DNA of 64,000 bases from Tragulus kanchil (lineage: Eukaryota; Chordata; Mammalia; Artiodactyla; Tragulidae). Location: the NCBI GenBank assembly GCA_022376925.1, contig JAIOJX010000032.1, positions 103,160,794 through 103,224,793 on the forward strand, given 5' to 3'. Both the position numbers and the translations under genes were made by a program. A model generated the notes under the pieces. That model saw only the letters and a program-made list of their open reading frames with translations, did no database searches and had not been told where the DNA came from. Shown here piece after piece: positions 1 through 12,117 of this stretch (the stretch's first letter is position 1; each line of letters begins with the position of its first letter).

Positions 1-81
1 AGAAGCAGGGCCCGTGTGGAGTGGGAGCTGCAGGGCTCTCACTTTACTGCATCTGTTTTCTCACGGAAATAGGAGAAAGAA

Positions 82-283
82 GCCCCTGATGCTGGGGAAA
101 ATAGAAGGCAGAAGAAGGGGGCAACAGAGGACAAGATGGCTGGATGGCATTACCACCTCAAAGAACATGAGTTTGAGCAAGCTCCAGGAGACGGTGAAGG
201 ACAGGGGAGCCTGGCGTTCTGCCATCCATGGGGTTGCAAAGAGTCAGACAAGGCTGAGTGACTGAATTGGACTGAACTGTGGC
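82..283 (+). mobile_element. ART2/BovB-type ruminant repeat tail
   Basis: Reads as the common ruminant tail: gatgctgggg, agatggctggatggcat, catgagtttgagcaagctcc, then the gggttgcaaagagtcag and gactgaactgg end. It marks the DNA as ruminant. Confidence 0.8.
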
Positions 284-2607
284 ATCAGCTGGAAGGAGTA
301 CTGGGAGAGGCTTGGAGGTATGAGGGGAAAGGGGAGGGGTGAGGCAGGGCGCGGGGTCCTGGTACAGCACTTCCCACCCACCCCCAATGCGCCTTTTCCT
401 TCACCTGTAAAAATGCAACTGATTATTAATATACTGGATAGACTGGGCCCAGGGAAAGAGACGTCTTCTGGAAGTTTCCATCCCCTTGCCAGCAGTGGCT
501 ATGCCCAGCTGTGCCAGCAGAGGGCACCCAGCACCCAGCAAGAGAGCCCACGGCTAACCACCCAGGCCAAGCATGCTCCAGGCATCCCTGAGAGGAAGCA
601 GACCCTGCCTTGCCTTTGGCGAGCCCACAGCAAGGCAGGGAGGAGCTCAGGCTCTGTGATGAGAGGCAGGAGGTGACAAGTTACACAAGGGAGAGGAAAG
701 CTAGCTTCTGTGGAACCCGGTGGATGGACACTGGATCCAGGCAGGCTTCCTGGAGGAGACAACTCCGGATTTGTGGTCCAGTTGTAATGGGGCGACATGT
801 ATAGTGAGTAGTGCATAGCCCATCTGGGGACTCTGGGACAGGAAGCTAGTTTTTAATGTTTCCCATGGCCCCTTCCTGTGGATGGAGGGGGCCTGGGAGA
901 TTCTGAACAAAAGACGGAGATGACAGGACTGTCCGCCCCAGTAAGGTTTTCATTTGTTTCCCAAGGACAGCCCCCCTCAGGAACTACACTAGGCTCCTCT
1001 CCATCCATGAGCCTCCACTGCCCCTCCCCTCTGCCCGCCTGCACATCATAGAGGACATGAAGGCTGGTGGCTCCCACTTCGCGCTCCACCTCCCCGCCAC
1101 ACACCCACTCTGGCCTGTAGGTCAAGACGTCCAGCTGGTTGAGGGGGCCCGTCCTTTCCCCGGCTTCCTCCAGGAACTGTGCTCTGGCATTCTGTCTCCA
1201 TCTGTCTCCATCGTGTTCGCACCAAGGCTTGTGAGCCTCTGAGGGTGCTCAGAGCCTTTCCGCCGTGAAGATAAATGAATGAAAAGTAAAAACAGAACAA
1301 AGCCCCCTCTACCATCTTACGGGTGCCAGCCACTGCCCTGGGTGCTTGGTTACCTCCGTGAGTAAGACAGACAACGCTCCTGCACTCCTGCCGCCCTCAC
1401 TCTTGGAGACTGAACCACAAGAAAGCACTAGACCAGGGGTGGGGTGGGTGAAGAGGTGGCCCAGCTGTGGAGAGGAGTGAGAGGGCAGGGTGGGGAGATG
1501 TGTACCTTTAAACAGGGAGGTCCGGGAGGGCCAGCTCCAGCACTGCCCCTGTGGCTGCTATGGCAGATGCCCCAGAGTGACCCCAAATCGCTAGGAACAT
1601 GCTCAGGCATCCGCGTGTCATGAGCTCCCCAGGAGAGGCTGAGGTAGCCCACAGCAAGGAGCCACAGATCTACTTGAAGATGGAGCACTGCTTAGCGTGG
1701 TCCAGATTGCCCAACTCCACTCCGCGGCCAGCAGGCAGTCCCATGCCTCCGTGCGCGCTGTTCCCTTCTGGAACGCCCTTCCCAGCATTCTTCACCTGAT
1801 GACTCTCACACAGCCTTCGAGACCCCTCAGAGTCACCTCCTCCAGCCAGCCCTCCAAGAACAGGCAGGCCTAGCGGCAGATGGGGCAGGACCCAGGGCGG
1901 CACTTTAATTCCAGCACTACCCCTAAAGCCATGGTTCACCAAGGGTGAGTCAAGGCTCCTCCTCCAGCCCCAGCTGACTCATCGGTAAAACTGGGACAAT
2001 ACTTTCAACCTCATCAGGGGCAAGTGAGGCCAGATGAGAAGACAAATCTGAAAACGCTTTATCGTTTCATCACATTTAGACACACACGGAGGGAGAGGGC
2101 GAACGGGAGCTGTAAATGGTTGGATGGCGAGGCCCCCTCGGCACAAACGCCCAGCTGTATCATGAACTGGTGAACTGGATCCTAAAGCCCCCAGGGGCAC
2201 GCACCCAATGGGCGTCAAGTTCCAGAGGTCTGAGGGGAAAGGAAAGAATCTACAGCAGGCCCGGGGGCCCCGGGGCAGGTGGGAGTGGAGACCAGGAGGA
2301 ATGTGCCATTGGCAGCTTCCCGGCCATTAGTCCTCACCCCCAGGCCAAAATAGCTCCTTCACCTGCCAGTCAGGGTGTTAATGGAGCAGGGAAGGCAGCC
2401 AGCCATCTGAGGCAGGAAGAGGGCCAGAAACCCTGAAGTCCAGCCCAGCGGTAACTGCCTTAACCCCTTCCCTGGCCTTGTATCACCCATGTGACGCCGC
2501 TGACCCATCATGGGATGAGGAAACTGAGGCCAGCGAAGATGGTACAGGGAATGAGTAGTGGCCTCTGGCTCCCCTTCCCCAGGCAGGGGAGATCAAAATA
2601 TTCCCTG
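284..2607. other. Intergenic DNA, no gene seen
   Basis: GC-rich unique sequence in the far 3' flank of BSND. Open frames at 853-1333 show no recognisable protein. No promoter or RNA gene is evident. Confidence 0.5.
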
Positions 2608-2708
2608 AGGGCACTTCCCTGGTGGTTAGGACTCAGTGCTTTCATAGCTATGGCCCAGGTTCAGTCTCTGGTCAGGGGATGGAGACCCTGCAAGCCTTGT
2701 GATGCAGC

Positions 2709-2754
<46 letters not shown>

Positions 2755-2865
2755 ACCTCGTGCTTAGGATTCCGGACTTTCACTTCCAGGGCCCAGGTTT
2801 AATCCTTGATGAATGAACTGAGATCCTGCGAGCTGCATAGTGCAGCTGAAATCAAAGTGTTCCCT
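2608..2865 (+). mobile_element. Two CHR/tRNA-Glu-type SINE fragments with TA/TG microsatellite
   Basis: cacttccctggtggttaggactc starts a tRNA-derived SINE, followed by a (TA)n(TG)n tract at 2712-2753 and a second, diverged copy (2753-2860). Confidence 0.7.
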
Positions 2866-3164
2866 GGGAAGAAGTGAGCACCCCGTCATTTCACTGGGAA
2901 AAACCAAGACACATGAAGACAGCTGAGCATCATAGCTCAGAGGATAAAGGAGGCAGGAGAGAAGAGGAGGCCGAAAGGGAAGAGAGGTAGGAAAACAGGG
3001 GTTACTGCGGTGTCCTGTGGCTCCAGACTGGTGTACCCCATTCTGAAGGAGAAGGTCGGGGGGCAGAGCTAGCTCTCAGATTCTTCACCCAAGGAAATGC
3101 TGGTATGAACCATCCTGATGGCCCAGCCTCCCCCATCCCAGGAGAGAATCCTGCTGCCCTGTCG

Positions 3165-5361
3165 TGTCCCTGGGGCTCTCTCTGCCCTCGCTTCTCCAGG
3201 GCCGTTTCCTCTGGTGCATCCCTGAAGACACTGCCTCCCAGGTGAAGCTCATGAGCAAACACGCGGGCGTGGCTGAGGGGGCACCAGGGGACACACAGAA
3301 CAGTGCTGGCTGTGGTCCTGACATCCGTGGCCCAGAGGACAGCGGTGACGCTGGCCGAGTCGAGTCTCAACAGAGGGCTCCCTTAGTGTGATTCCCCTTC
3401 CCTCTGCTTTCCCCAGGGGCACTTTCCCAGAGGCCCTCTGGGTTTGTTGTGGGAGGAGTGGTGAGGCCGTTTGGTGTAAATGTGTTTACAGCCAATACAG
3501 GTGCTCCCTGGCCCTCAATCCCAGCTGGAGCCCCACCCTCCTGGGGCCTCGGGCCTATGCCCCAGAGCGGGCAATGCCTCCTGGTCATCCAGTCGTCCTG
3601 TCACCAGGCCTGGAGCTAGATGAGAAAAGGTTGGGCCTGCAGTTCAGCAGAGAAGGCCTGGGGGCCCAGTCTCGGCGTGAGGGCGGGCCATCCTGTGCAA
3701 CCTCAGCCAGAAACACAGGGCCCGGCCTCAGAGCCCAGAGCCAGAGGCAGGGCCTTCAAGGGAGGGCCACGGGGGGAGTTGCAGCCCCGCACAGCCGCGC
3801 TGGGGACCTTGCGAGGCCCCCCTCTCCCCACAGGGCCTCGGGTGTTCATGTCTCCTGGGGCCAGGACATGCGTCCTGCCTGCCTCACAACCACAACGTTG
3901 CCGTCCCACACGGTGGAGGGCGGGGCCTGTGTAGGTCAAGTGCAGCCTCCCACTGGAGACTCGAGTGGGCACCGCAGCACGCACACGGGCGGCCGTTGAG
4001 CGTCCCTCAGAGGCACTGGTCAAATGGAAGTGAATTACTTCCTGGAGGTCCAATATTTTTTAAAATTGAAACTAGCATCATTGTTTTTTCCTAAATGTAA
4101 GAACATTATTTCAAATTGATCATTATTTACATGTTAATCATATCAATTTCAAAAAGAAGAATCTCATCACCCAGAGATAATCATTTCAATTTTGTTTCTA
4201 TTCATACTTGCACAAAGATATATAAGGGATCATGTGTTATAGCTGTTGGGAGTCAGTTCAGCTCCAGGGCCGTTGTCCCTGGGGCTCTCTGCCCTCGCTT
4301 CTCCAGGGCCGTTTCCTCTGGTGCATCCCTGAAGACACTGCCTCCCAGGTGAAGCTCATGAGCAAACACGCGGGCGTGGCTGAGGGGGCACCAGGGGACA
4401 CACAGAACAGTGCTGGCTGTGGTCCTGACATCCGTGGCCCAGAGGACAGCGGTGACGCTGGCCGAGTCGAGTCTCAACAGAGGGCTCCCTTAGTGTGATT
4501 CCCCTTCCCTCTGCTTTCCCCAGGGGCACTTTCCCAGAGGCCCTCTGGGTTTGTTGTGGGAGGAGTGGTGAGGCCGTTTGGTGTAAATGTGTTTACAGCC
4601 AATACAGGTGCTCCCTGGCCCTCAATCCCAGCTGGAGCCCCACCCTCCTGGGGCCTCGGGCCTATGCCCCAGAGCGGGCAATGCCTCCTGGTCATCCAGT
4701 CGTCCTGTCACCAGGCCTGGAGCTAGATGAGAAAAGGTTGGGCCTGCAGTTCAGCAGAGAAGGCCTGGGGGGCCAGTCTCGGCGTGAGGCGGGCCATCCT
4801 GTGCAACCTCAGCCAGAAACACAGGGCCCGGCCTCAGAGCCCAGAGCCAGAGGCAGGGCCTTCAAGGAGGGCCACGGGGAGTTGCAGCCCCGCCAGCAGC
4901 TGGGGACCTTGCGAGGCCCCTCTCCCCACAGGGCCTCGGGTGTTCATGTCTCCTGGGGCCAGGACATGCGTCCTGCCTGCCTCACAACCACAACGTTGCC
5001 GTCCCACACGGTGGAGGGCGGGGCCTGTGTAGGTCAAGTGCAGCCTCCCACTGGAGACTCGAGTGGGCACCGCAGCACGCACACGGGCGGCCGTTGAGCG
5101 TCCCTCAGAGGCACTGGTCAAATGGAAGTGAATTACTTCCTGGAGGTCCAATATTTTTTAAAATTGAAACTAGCATCATTGTTTTTTCCTAAATGTAAGA
5201 ACATTATTTCAAATTGATCATTATTTACATGTTAATCATATCAATTTCAAAAAGAAGAATCTCATCACCCAGAGATAATCATTTCAATTTTGTTTCTATT
5301 CATACTTGCACAAAGATATATAAGGGATCATGTGTTATAGCTGTTGGGAGTCAGTTCAGCT
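3165..5361. repeat. Tandem duplication 1 (~1.1 kb x 2)
   Basis: Left unit 3165-4263 and right unit 4274-5361, nearly identical, joined by about 10 bp of filler (4264-4273). Differences are mainly indels in G/C runs around 3760-3810 versus 4860-4905. The unit includes a GC-rich part and an AT-rich tail (4055-4240). No gene is recognised inside. Confidence 0.95.
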
Positions 5362-5761
5362 GCAAGCACAACTTCAACAAATAACACTGAAACTTTCTCA
5401 TATACCCAGAAGGCGAGAGGTTGCTGGCTTTGGTTCACTATTGTTCAGGTTCAAAACCTCTGTTTATCTCAGCAATTCCCTCATGGCTGCAAGACAATGG
5501 CTGCCGATCCGACCACTGCATCTGTATTCAAGGCCAGCAAAGATAATCACTTCTGCCTTTTTAATGAAGAAAGTAAAAGCTTTTTCAGGAGTGATTCCCA
5601 CACATTTCTTTTCAGGTCTCATTGGCTAGAACTGTGGGTAGGGAATAGGATTGACCAACTTTGAGTCAAACAAACATAATTTACCACCTTTGTGTAGATA
5701 CGAGATCCTTCCAAACAAAATCAAGGAAGGAAGGTATTCACGATGTTGGCTGCATTCTACT

Positions 5762-6127
5762 TTTTTTTTAATTTTCTAATTTTCTTATTTATTTATTTAT
5801 CTTCGGCTCGTCTGAGTTTTCACTGCTGCCAAAGACTCTTCTCTAGTTGCAGGGAGTGGGGACTACTCTCTAGTTGAGGTGAGCAGGCTTCTTGTTGCAG
5901 CGACTTGTTGTGGAACGCGGGCTCTAGGGCTCACGGGCTTCAGCGGTTGCGGCACGTGGGCTCAAGAGTTGCAGCTCCGAGGCTCTGGAGCACAGGCTCC
6001 ATAGTTGTGGCTCATGGGCATAGTTGCTCCGCAGCATGTGGGATCTTCCTGGATCAGGGATCAAACCCTTGACTCCTGCATTGGCAGGTGAGCTCTTTCC
6101 CACTGAGCTACCAGGGAAGCCCTGCAT
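5762..6127 (-). mobile_element. CHR-type SINE
   Basis: On the minus strand it begins gggcttccctggtagctcag and runs through the 'cagcaacaagaagcctgctcacct' type of body to an A/T-rich tail at 5762-5800. Confidence 0.8.
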
Positions 6128-6179
6128 TTTATAGTCTCTCTTTTTATTAATTAGATATCATGCACAGCCTTCTGCCTCA

Positions 6180-6440
6180 GGAACTATAGGCTCAAGGGAA
6201 TGGGGACAAAGGGGGAAATTACAAGACAGTCGAATGGCAGTCGCTGGGGAGCAGGAAAGGGAGAATGTGGCCACTGTTGAATGCATACAGTTTCCGTTTG
6301 GGCCGATGAGTAGGGAGATGGGTAGTGGGGATGGTTGCACAACCCCGTGAAGGTACAAAACAGCACTGAACTGTGCACCTGAGCATGGGCAAGATGGTAA
6401 GTTTTGTGTTGGGTGTATTTTACCACACTAAAAATAAGTA
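6180..6440 (+). mobile_element. Old L1 3' end fragment
   Basis: The text around 6340-6425 (acaaccccgtgaaggtac, then ctgaactgtgcacctgagcatgggcaagatggtaag) is typical of L1 3' untranslated regions. Confidence 0.55.
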
Positions 6441-6564
6441 CAGACCTAGTCATTCATTTAACAACTGTCTACTGAGGTCAGCACTGAGGACACAACATTA
6501 AACATAATAAACAGAGCACTGGACTTCACAGAGGTTTAACATCGGATGCAGAATGCAGAAAGTC

Positions 6565-8751
6565 ATCCCCAAAATTCACCAGTACATGGGCAACAGCAGT
6601 GATCCCAGGTGCTACCAAGGGGAGGTCGGGGAAGGGGTGTGAGTCAGTCAGGAGGGTCCCCACCTTAACAGCCCTGCATCCTTCCCTCGCAGGTGTATTA
6701 TCATTATTTCAACATTTCTCCTGTTGCTGCAGGTTTTCGTTCTGTCCATGTGTGAGCTAAACACTGCCACAGTAGCCACCCTCCCTGGGTCCATCTTGAT
6801 CCACCTGTTCACTCCCTTGGGGTAAGTTCCCTCTTGAGGAAGCGCAAGATCTCAGGCAGCCCAGGTGCTGAAGCTCTTAGAACAGGCTGCCACGGTCCCC
6901 CCAAAACCTCGAGTCGTTTCTGTCCCCCCAGCGATGAAGCGCTTGTCCTGTGCCTCCACCGTCTGCCAACATCATCGGTTATCATCGTCTTTGTAAAGGG
7001 TTGCCAGTGTTTTGAGGTGAAACACAGTTTCTTGTTTTAATTTGCATTCCGGTGATTCTTCCTGCGGTTGACATGTTTTCATTTGCTTGTTTACGGGGTC
7101 ACGGATCTTTCCTGGGGGTGGGCTCCTTTTCTTTTCCTGTCTGATGCTGGCACACGCTCTGTGGAGCTCCGGGACCCTGTCTGTCAGATGTTGCTGCCCC
7201 TCTCTGGGCGACCCTCGTGCTCCTGGGTCCTCCTCCCATGGAGACGGTACCTGTGTGTCTGTCCTCCAGCCCCCGGGGGCCCTCCCACTCACTTCAGGGG
7301 CATCCACAGCCCTTCCGGCTCAAGTCCCCTCCCGCCCACCAGGGTGCTCTCAGCCATCCTCCGCACCTATCCTGAGCTCCGTCACACTTGCCCCTTGCCA
7401 CTCCTCGAAGGTGGTGGGGTGACGCAGGGCTCCCGGTCCAGGCTGCTCTCATGCATGCCTAGCTCAGTACAAATCAGACACTTTTCCTGACTCTCCAGGT
7501 GGGGTCTGACTTCCCCTACCTCCCTCTGCCCAGCACTGACCACTCTGACCTGTCTGTGTTCATTCTGCAGCGACCTCAGGGGAGTGTGGGCTCCAGCTAG
7601 ACAGCCCTGACGTAGACGCATCTCTGTGTCCCCAGTCAGTGCCGGGCACAGGGGGTGAAAATCCCCAAAATTCACCAGTACATGGGCAACAGCAGTGATC
7701 CCAGGTGCTACCAAGGGAGGTCGGGAAGGGTGTGAGTCAGTCAGGAGGGTCCCCACCTTAACAGCCCTGCATCCTTCCCTCGCAGGTGTATTATCATTAT
7801 TTCAACATTTCTCCTGTTGCTGCAGGTTTTCGTTCTGTCCATGTGTGAGCTAAACACTGCCACAGTAGCCACCCTCCCTGGGTCCATCTTGATCCACCTG
7901 TTCACTCCCTTGGGGTAAGTTCCCTCTTGAGGAAGCGCAAGATCTCAGGCAGCCCAGGTGCTGAAGCTCTTAGAACAGGCTGCCACGGTCCCCCCAAAAC
8001 CTCGAGTCGTTTCTGTCCCCCCAGCGATGAAGCGCTTGTCCTGTGCCTCCACCGTCTGCCAACATCATCGGTTATCATCGTCTTTGTAAAGGGTTGCCAG
8101 TGTTTTGAGGTGAAACACAGTTTCTTGTTTTAATTTGCATTCCGGTGATTCTTCCTGCGGTTGACATGTTTTCATTTGCTTGTTTACGGGGTCACGGATC
8201 TTTCCTGGGGGTGGGCTCCTTTTCTTTTCCTGTCTGATGCTGGCACACGCTCTGTGGAGCTCCGGGACCCTGTCTGTCAGATGTTGCTGCCCCTCTCTGG
8301 GCGACCCTCGTGCTCCTGGGTCCTCCTCCCATGGAGACGGTACCTGTGTGTCTGTCCTCCAGCCCCCGGGGGCCCTCCCACTCACTTCAGGGGCATCCAC
8401 AGCCCTTCCGGCTCAAGTCCCCTCCCGCCCACCAGGGTGCTCTCAGCCATCCTCCGCACCTATCCTGAGCTCCGTCACACTTGCCCCTTGCCACTCCTCG
8501 AAGGTGGTGGGGTGACGCAGGGCTCCCGGTCCAGGCTGCTCTCATGCATGCCTAGCTCAGTACAAATCAGACACTTTTCCTGACTCTCCAGGTGGGGTCT
8601 GACTTCCCCTACCTCCCTCTGCCCAGCACTGACCACTCTGACCTGTCTGTGTTCATTCTGCAGCGACCTCAGGGGAGTGTGGGCTCCAGCTAGACAGCCC
8701 TGACGTAGACGCATCTCTGTGTCCCCAGTCAGTGCCGGGCACAGCGGGTGA
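6565..8751. repeat. Tandem duplication 2 (~1.09 kb x 2)
   Basis: Left unit 6565-7658, right unit 7661-8751, offset 1096 falling to 1093 because of small G-run indels near 6618-6640. The rest is essentially identical. No gene is recognised; the paired ORFs of 111 and 140 codons are chance frames copied with the unit. Confidence 0.95.
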
Positions 8752-9718
8752 CACCAGGTAGGAGATCAGAGTATGCTAATGAAGGAATGAATGAAGTAAG
8801 GAGGGGATGAGTGAATGAAATTGCCCCCTCCCTGTCTCCAGGCTGGCAGAGCCGGCTCCAAAGCACGCTGCGGAGTCGACCCACCGCCTGAGGTCTGACC
8901 TCTTCAGGGTTAACAGGAGGATGGGAAGGTGGCTTGGGAGCTTTCTCCACCTGCAGGATCACCTGTGGGGCCCGTCCTCTGACCTGGGCACTTCCTAGGT
9001 CACTCAGACCTTCCCCTGCCCTTCCCCTGGACTATCTCTGAACTGAGCACTGTGTTGGCCTGGGCTCTGGTGACTTGGACTAAAGGTCCCGTCTCTGCTA
9101 CAGGATCCCCTGTTCTGCTGGGCTGGACTTGTGGTCAGCAATGAGGAATCTGAGCCAGTGGCCCCACCCAGCTTCCATCTTGACCTGCCACGCACCCAGG
9201 TCCCCGTTCACAGTGAAAAAAAACCAAAACCTTTCACAGGTCAGGCTGGTAACTGAAACCCTGCCGCGGGCCACAAGCTAGCTTTCCTACCACCAGTATG
9301 TGCCCTTCCATTCTCTTTTGCACCGACTAACCATTCTTTCTTCATGTCTTTCCTATGCTCAAGAACCATCCATTGGTTCCACTTGTCCATCAGATGGAAT
9401 GTGAGCTCTGCCGTAGGAATTCAAGGAGCCCCAAGACCAAACTCCAGCCTCGTTCTCTGACTCTGTCCATCCTCACTCCAGCCAGGCTAATCTCCTTCAT
9501 CATACGCGTTAGTTCTTCACAACATCCTGAGAGGCAAGGGCACTACTGTGTCCCCACAGCATAAACTCGGACCTTGAAGCTCAGAGGCAGCAGTGACTTA
9601 TCCAGGTTCACACAACAAGGAACTGGCAGAGGCCGAGCGCAGACCCGAGTCTTTCTGACTCCAGAGTCTGGGGTTTAGAGCAAACATTTGCAATGTGGAG
9701 GTGACGGATCTTTCCCCC
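8752..9718. other. Intergenic DNA, no gene seen
   Basis: Unique sequence with a MIR-like piece near 9540-9670 (cttgaagctcagaggcag, cttatccaggttcacaca). Nothing else recognised. Confidence 0.45.
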
Positions 9719-10601
9719 AGGGCTGCTGCAAGGACTAAATGCGGGCACTGGTGTGAGGATATCAGGCACCACACTTGAGGACCAAGAGTAGAAGAGGAAT
9801 CTTGTCCATCTCCATCAAATCGTATAGAAAACAGGGAGAGACATCCAGGGAGGGTCGCCACATGCCCAAGGTCACAGCAGGCCTCACAGAGCCTGTGCTC
9901 ACTACCCCCGGGATCACCCTTCCCAGAAAGGGCAGGGGCCATTCCTCCCTGGAGAATGGAAACTTCCAAAAGTTGCTCTGAGCTGACGGGGTGGGAGGCT
10001 GGGGCGAGGAGGGCATGTCTGCCATGGTACACCAATCCGGAGCCTGGGGCCGAGGGCAGGAAGCCCAGGGTTCGCCATGCTCATTCCACCAGGCCCTTTC
10101 AGCACCACCCCTGCCCCCAGGGACCTGCACGAAGTCCTCGCCCTTCCCAGTGAATCAGTCAATGTGAGGAGCCATTCCGGAGGCCCTCACAGCTGGGCGC
10201 CAGGGGTCTGATGGACAGATTCATAGAACGTCAGCATTAGATAAGGCACTCTGTGACCGTGACGGGTCAAGACAGGTCCAGACCCCTCAGCGGCCATGGC
10301 TGAGCACAGCAGAGAGGAACGTTGTCCAAATGACATCAGTGACCACGCAGCCTCTCCCGGCTGAAGCATGACCGCTGCTTCTTGCCAGATGCGTCCTGAG
10401 CTTGGTCTCCTATGTAGGATTGATTAAGATGCCTCACCATGGGATCAGCCTCACTTCCCTACAGCAGCCAACCCACTTCCTTAGACCCTCCCCTAGTCAC
10501 CTCGCACATCCCGTAGGTCCTTTCTCACAGCCTCTTACAGAGACACCTCTCACATCCCACGGGGTTTCTCCCCTCACTGCAATGAGAAACAAGTGGGTGT
10601 G

Positions 10602-10797
10602 TGCACCGTCATGTCACACTCTGAGACCCTGTGGACTGTAGCCCACCAGGCTCCTCTGTCCCTGGGATTCCTAAGGCAAAACTACTGGAATGGGTTGCCA
10701 TTTCCTACTCCAGGGGGATCTTCCTGACCCAGAGATCAAACCCATGTCTCCTGCCTTGGCAGGTGGATTCTTTACCACTGAGCCACCGGAACCACCA
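10602..10797 (-). mobile_element. Bov-tA-type SINE (left duplicate copy)
   Basis: Contains ctgtggactgtagcccaccaggctcctctg and the ttctttaccactgagccacc end, the reverse complement of the Bov-tA consensus. The copy at 11719-11913 belongs to duplication 3. Confidence 0.85.
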
Positions 10798-11718
10798 CCA
10801 AGCTTACAAATCTCCAATCCTATTGGACCCGACCAGAGGGCTGCTGCAAGGACTAAATCCGGGCACTGGTGTGAGGATATCAGGCACCACACTTGAGGAC
10901 CAAGAGTAGAAGAGGAATCTTGTCCATCTCCATCAAATCGTATAGAAAACAGGAGAGACATCCAGGGAGGGTCGCCACATGCCCAAGGTCACAGCAGGCC
11001 TCACAGAGCCTGTGCTCACTACCCCCGGGATCACCCTTCCCAGAAAGGGCAGGGGCCATTCCTCCCTGGAGAATGGAAACTTCCAAAAGTTGCTCTGAGC
11101 TGACGGGGTGGGAGGCTGGGGCGAGGAGGGCATGTCTGCCATGGTACACCAATCCGGAGCCTGGGGCCGAGGGCAGGAAGCCCAGGGTTCGCCATGCTCA
11201 TTCCACCAGGCCCTTTCAGCACCACCCCTGCCCCCAGGGACCTGCACGAAGTCCTCGCCCTTCCCAGTGAATCAGTCAATGTGAGGAGCCATTCCGGAGG
11301 CCCTCACAGCTGGGCGCCAGGGGTCTGATGGACAGATTCATAGAACGTCAGCATTAGATAAGGCACTCTGTGACCGTGACGGGTCAAGACAGGTCCAGAC
11401 CCCTCAGCGGCCATGGCTGAGCACAGCAGAGAGGAACGTTGTCCAAATGACATCAGTGACCACGCAGCCTCTCCCGGCTGAAGCATGACCGCTGCTTCTT
11501 GCCAGATGCGTCCTGAGCTTGGTCTCCTATGTAGGATTGATTAAGATGCCTCACCATGGGATCAGCCTCACTTCCCTACAGCAGCCAACCCACTTCCTTA
11601 GACCCTCCCCTAGTCACCTCGCACATCCCGTAGGTCCTTTCTCACAGCCTCTTACAGAGACACCTCTCACATCCCACGGGGTTTCTCCCCTCACTGCAAT
11701 GAGAAACAAGTGGGTGTG

Positions 11719-11913
11719 TGCACCGTCATGTCACACTCTGAGACCCTGTGGACTGTAGCCCACCAGGCTCCTCTGTCCCTGGGATTCCTAAGGCAAAACT
11801 ACTGGAATGGGTTGCCATTTCCTACTCCAGGGGGATCTTCCTGACCCAGAGATCAAACCCATGTCTCCTGCCTTGGCAGGTGGATTCTTTACCACTGAGC
11901 CACCGGAACCACC
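11719..11913 (-). mobile_element. Bov-tA-type SINE (right duplicate copy)
   Basis: Same element as 10602-10797, offset 1117 bp. Confidence 0.85.
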
Positions 11914-11945
11914 ACCAAGTTACAAACCCAACCATTAACTACAGT

Positions 11946-12117
11946 AATATGGTGGTGAAGAATCTGCCTGCCAATGCAGGAGATGCTGGTTGGATCCCTG
12001 GGTCAGGAAGATCCCCCGGAGAAGGAAACGGCAACCCACCCCAGTACTCTGGCCTGGGAAAGTCCATGGGGTTTGCAAAAGAGTCAGACATGACTTAGCG
12101 ACTAAACAACAACCACA
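11946..12117 (+). mobile_element. Bov-tA-type SINE
   Basis: aagaatctgcctgccaatgcagg, ggatccctgggtcaggaagatc and agagtcagacatgacttagcga in the right order for a plus-strand copy. Confidence 0.85.

Larger units (their letters stand above)
9719..11927. repeat. Tandem duplication 3 (~1.12 kb x 2)
   Basis: Left unit 9719-10810, right unit 10837-11927, with about 26 bp between them (10811-10836). A minus-strand Bov-tA SINE is carried in both units (10602-10797 and 11719-11913). Confidence 0.95.

Noticed and set aside
853..1333. Overlapping minus-strand frames of 90 and 95 codons with even codon look
   Set aside because: No recognised domain or splice context; GC-rich DNA gives such frames by chance.
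6834..8583. Paired ORFs (68, 111 and 140 codons) repeated 1093 bp apart, looking like a small gene family
   Set aside because: They are chance frames copied by tandem duplication 2. No family resemblance, no codon-level divergence, and frames overlap on both strands.
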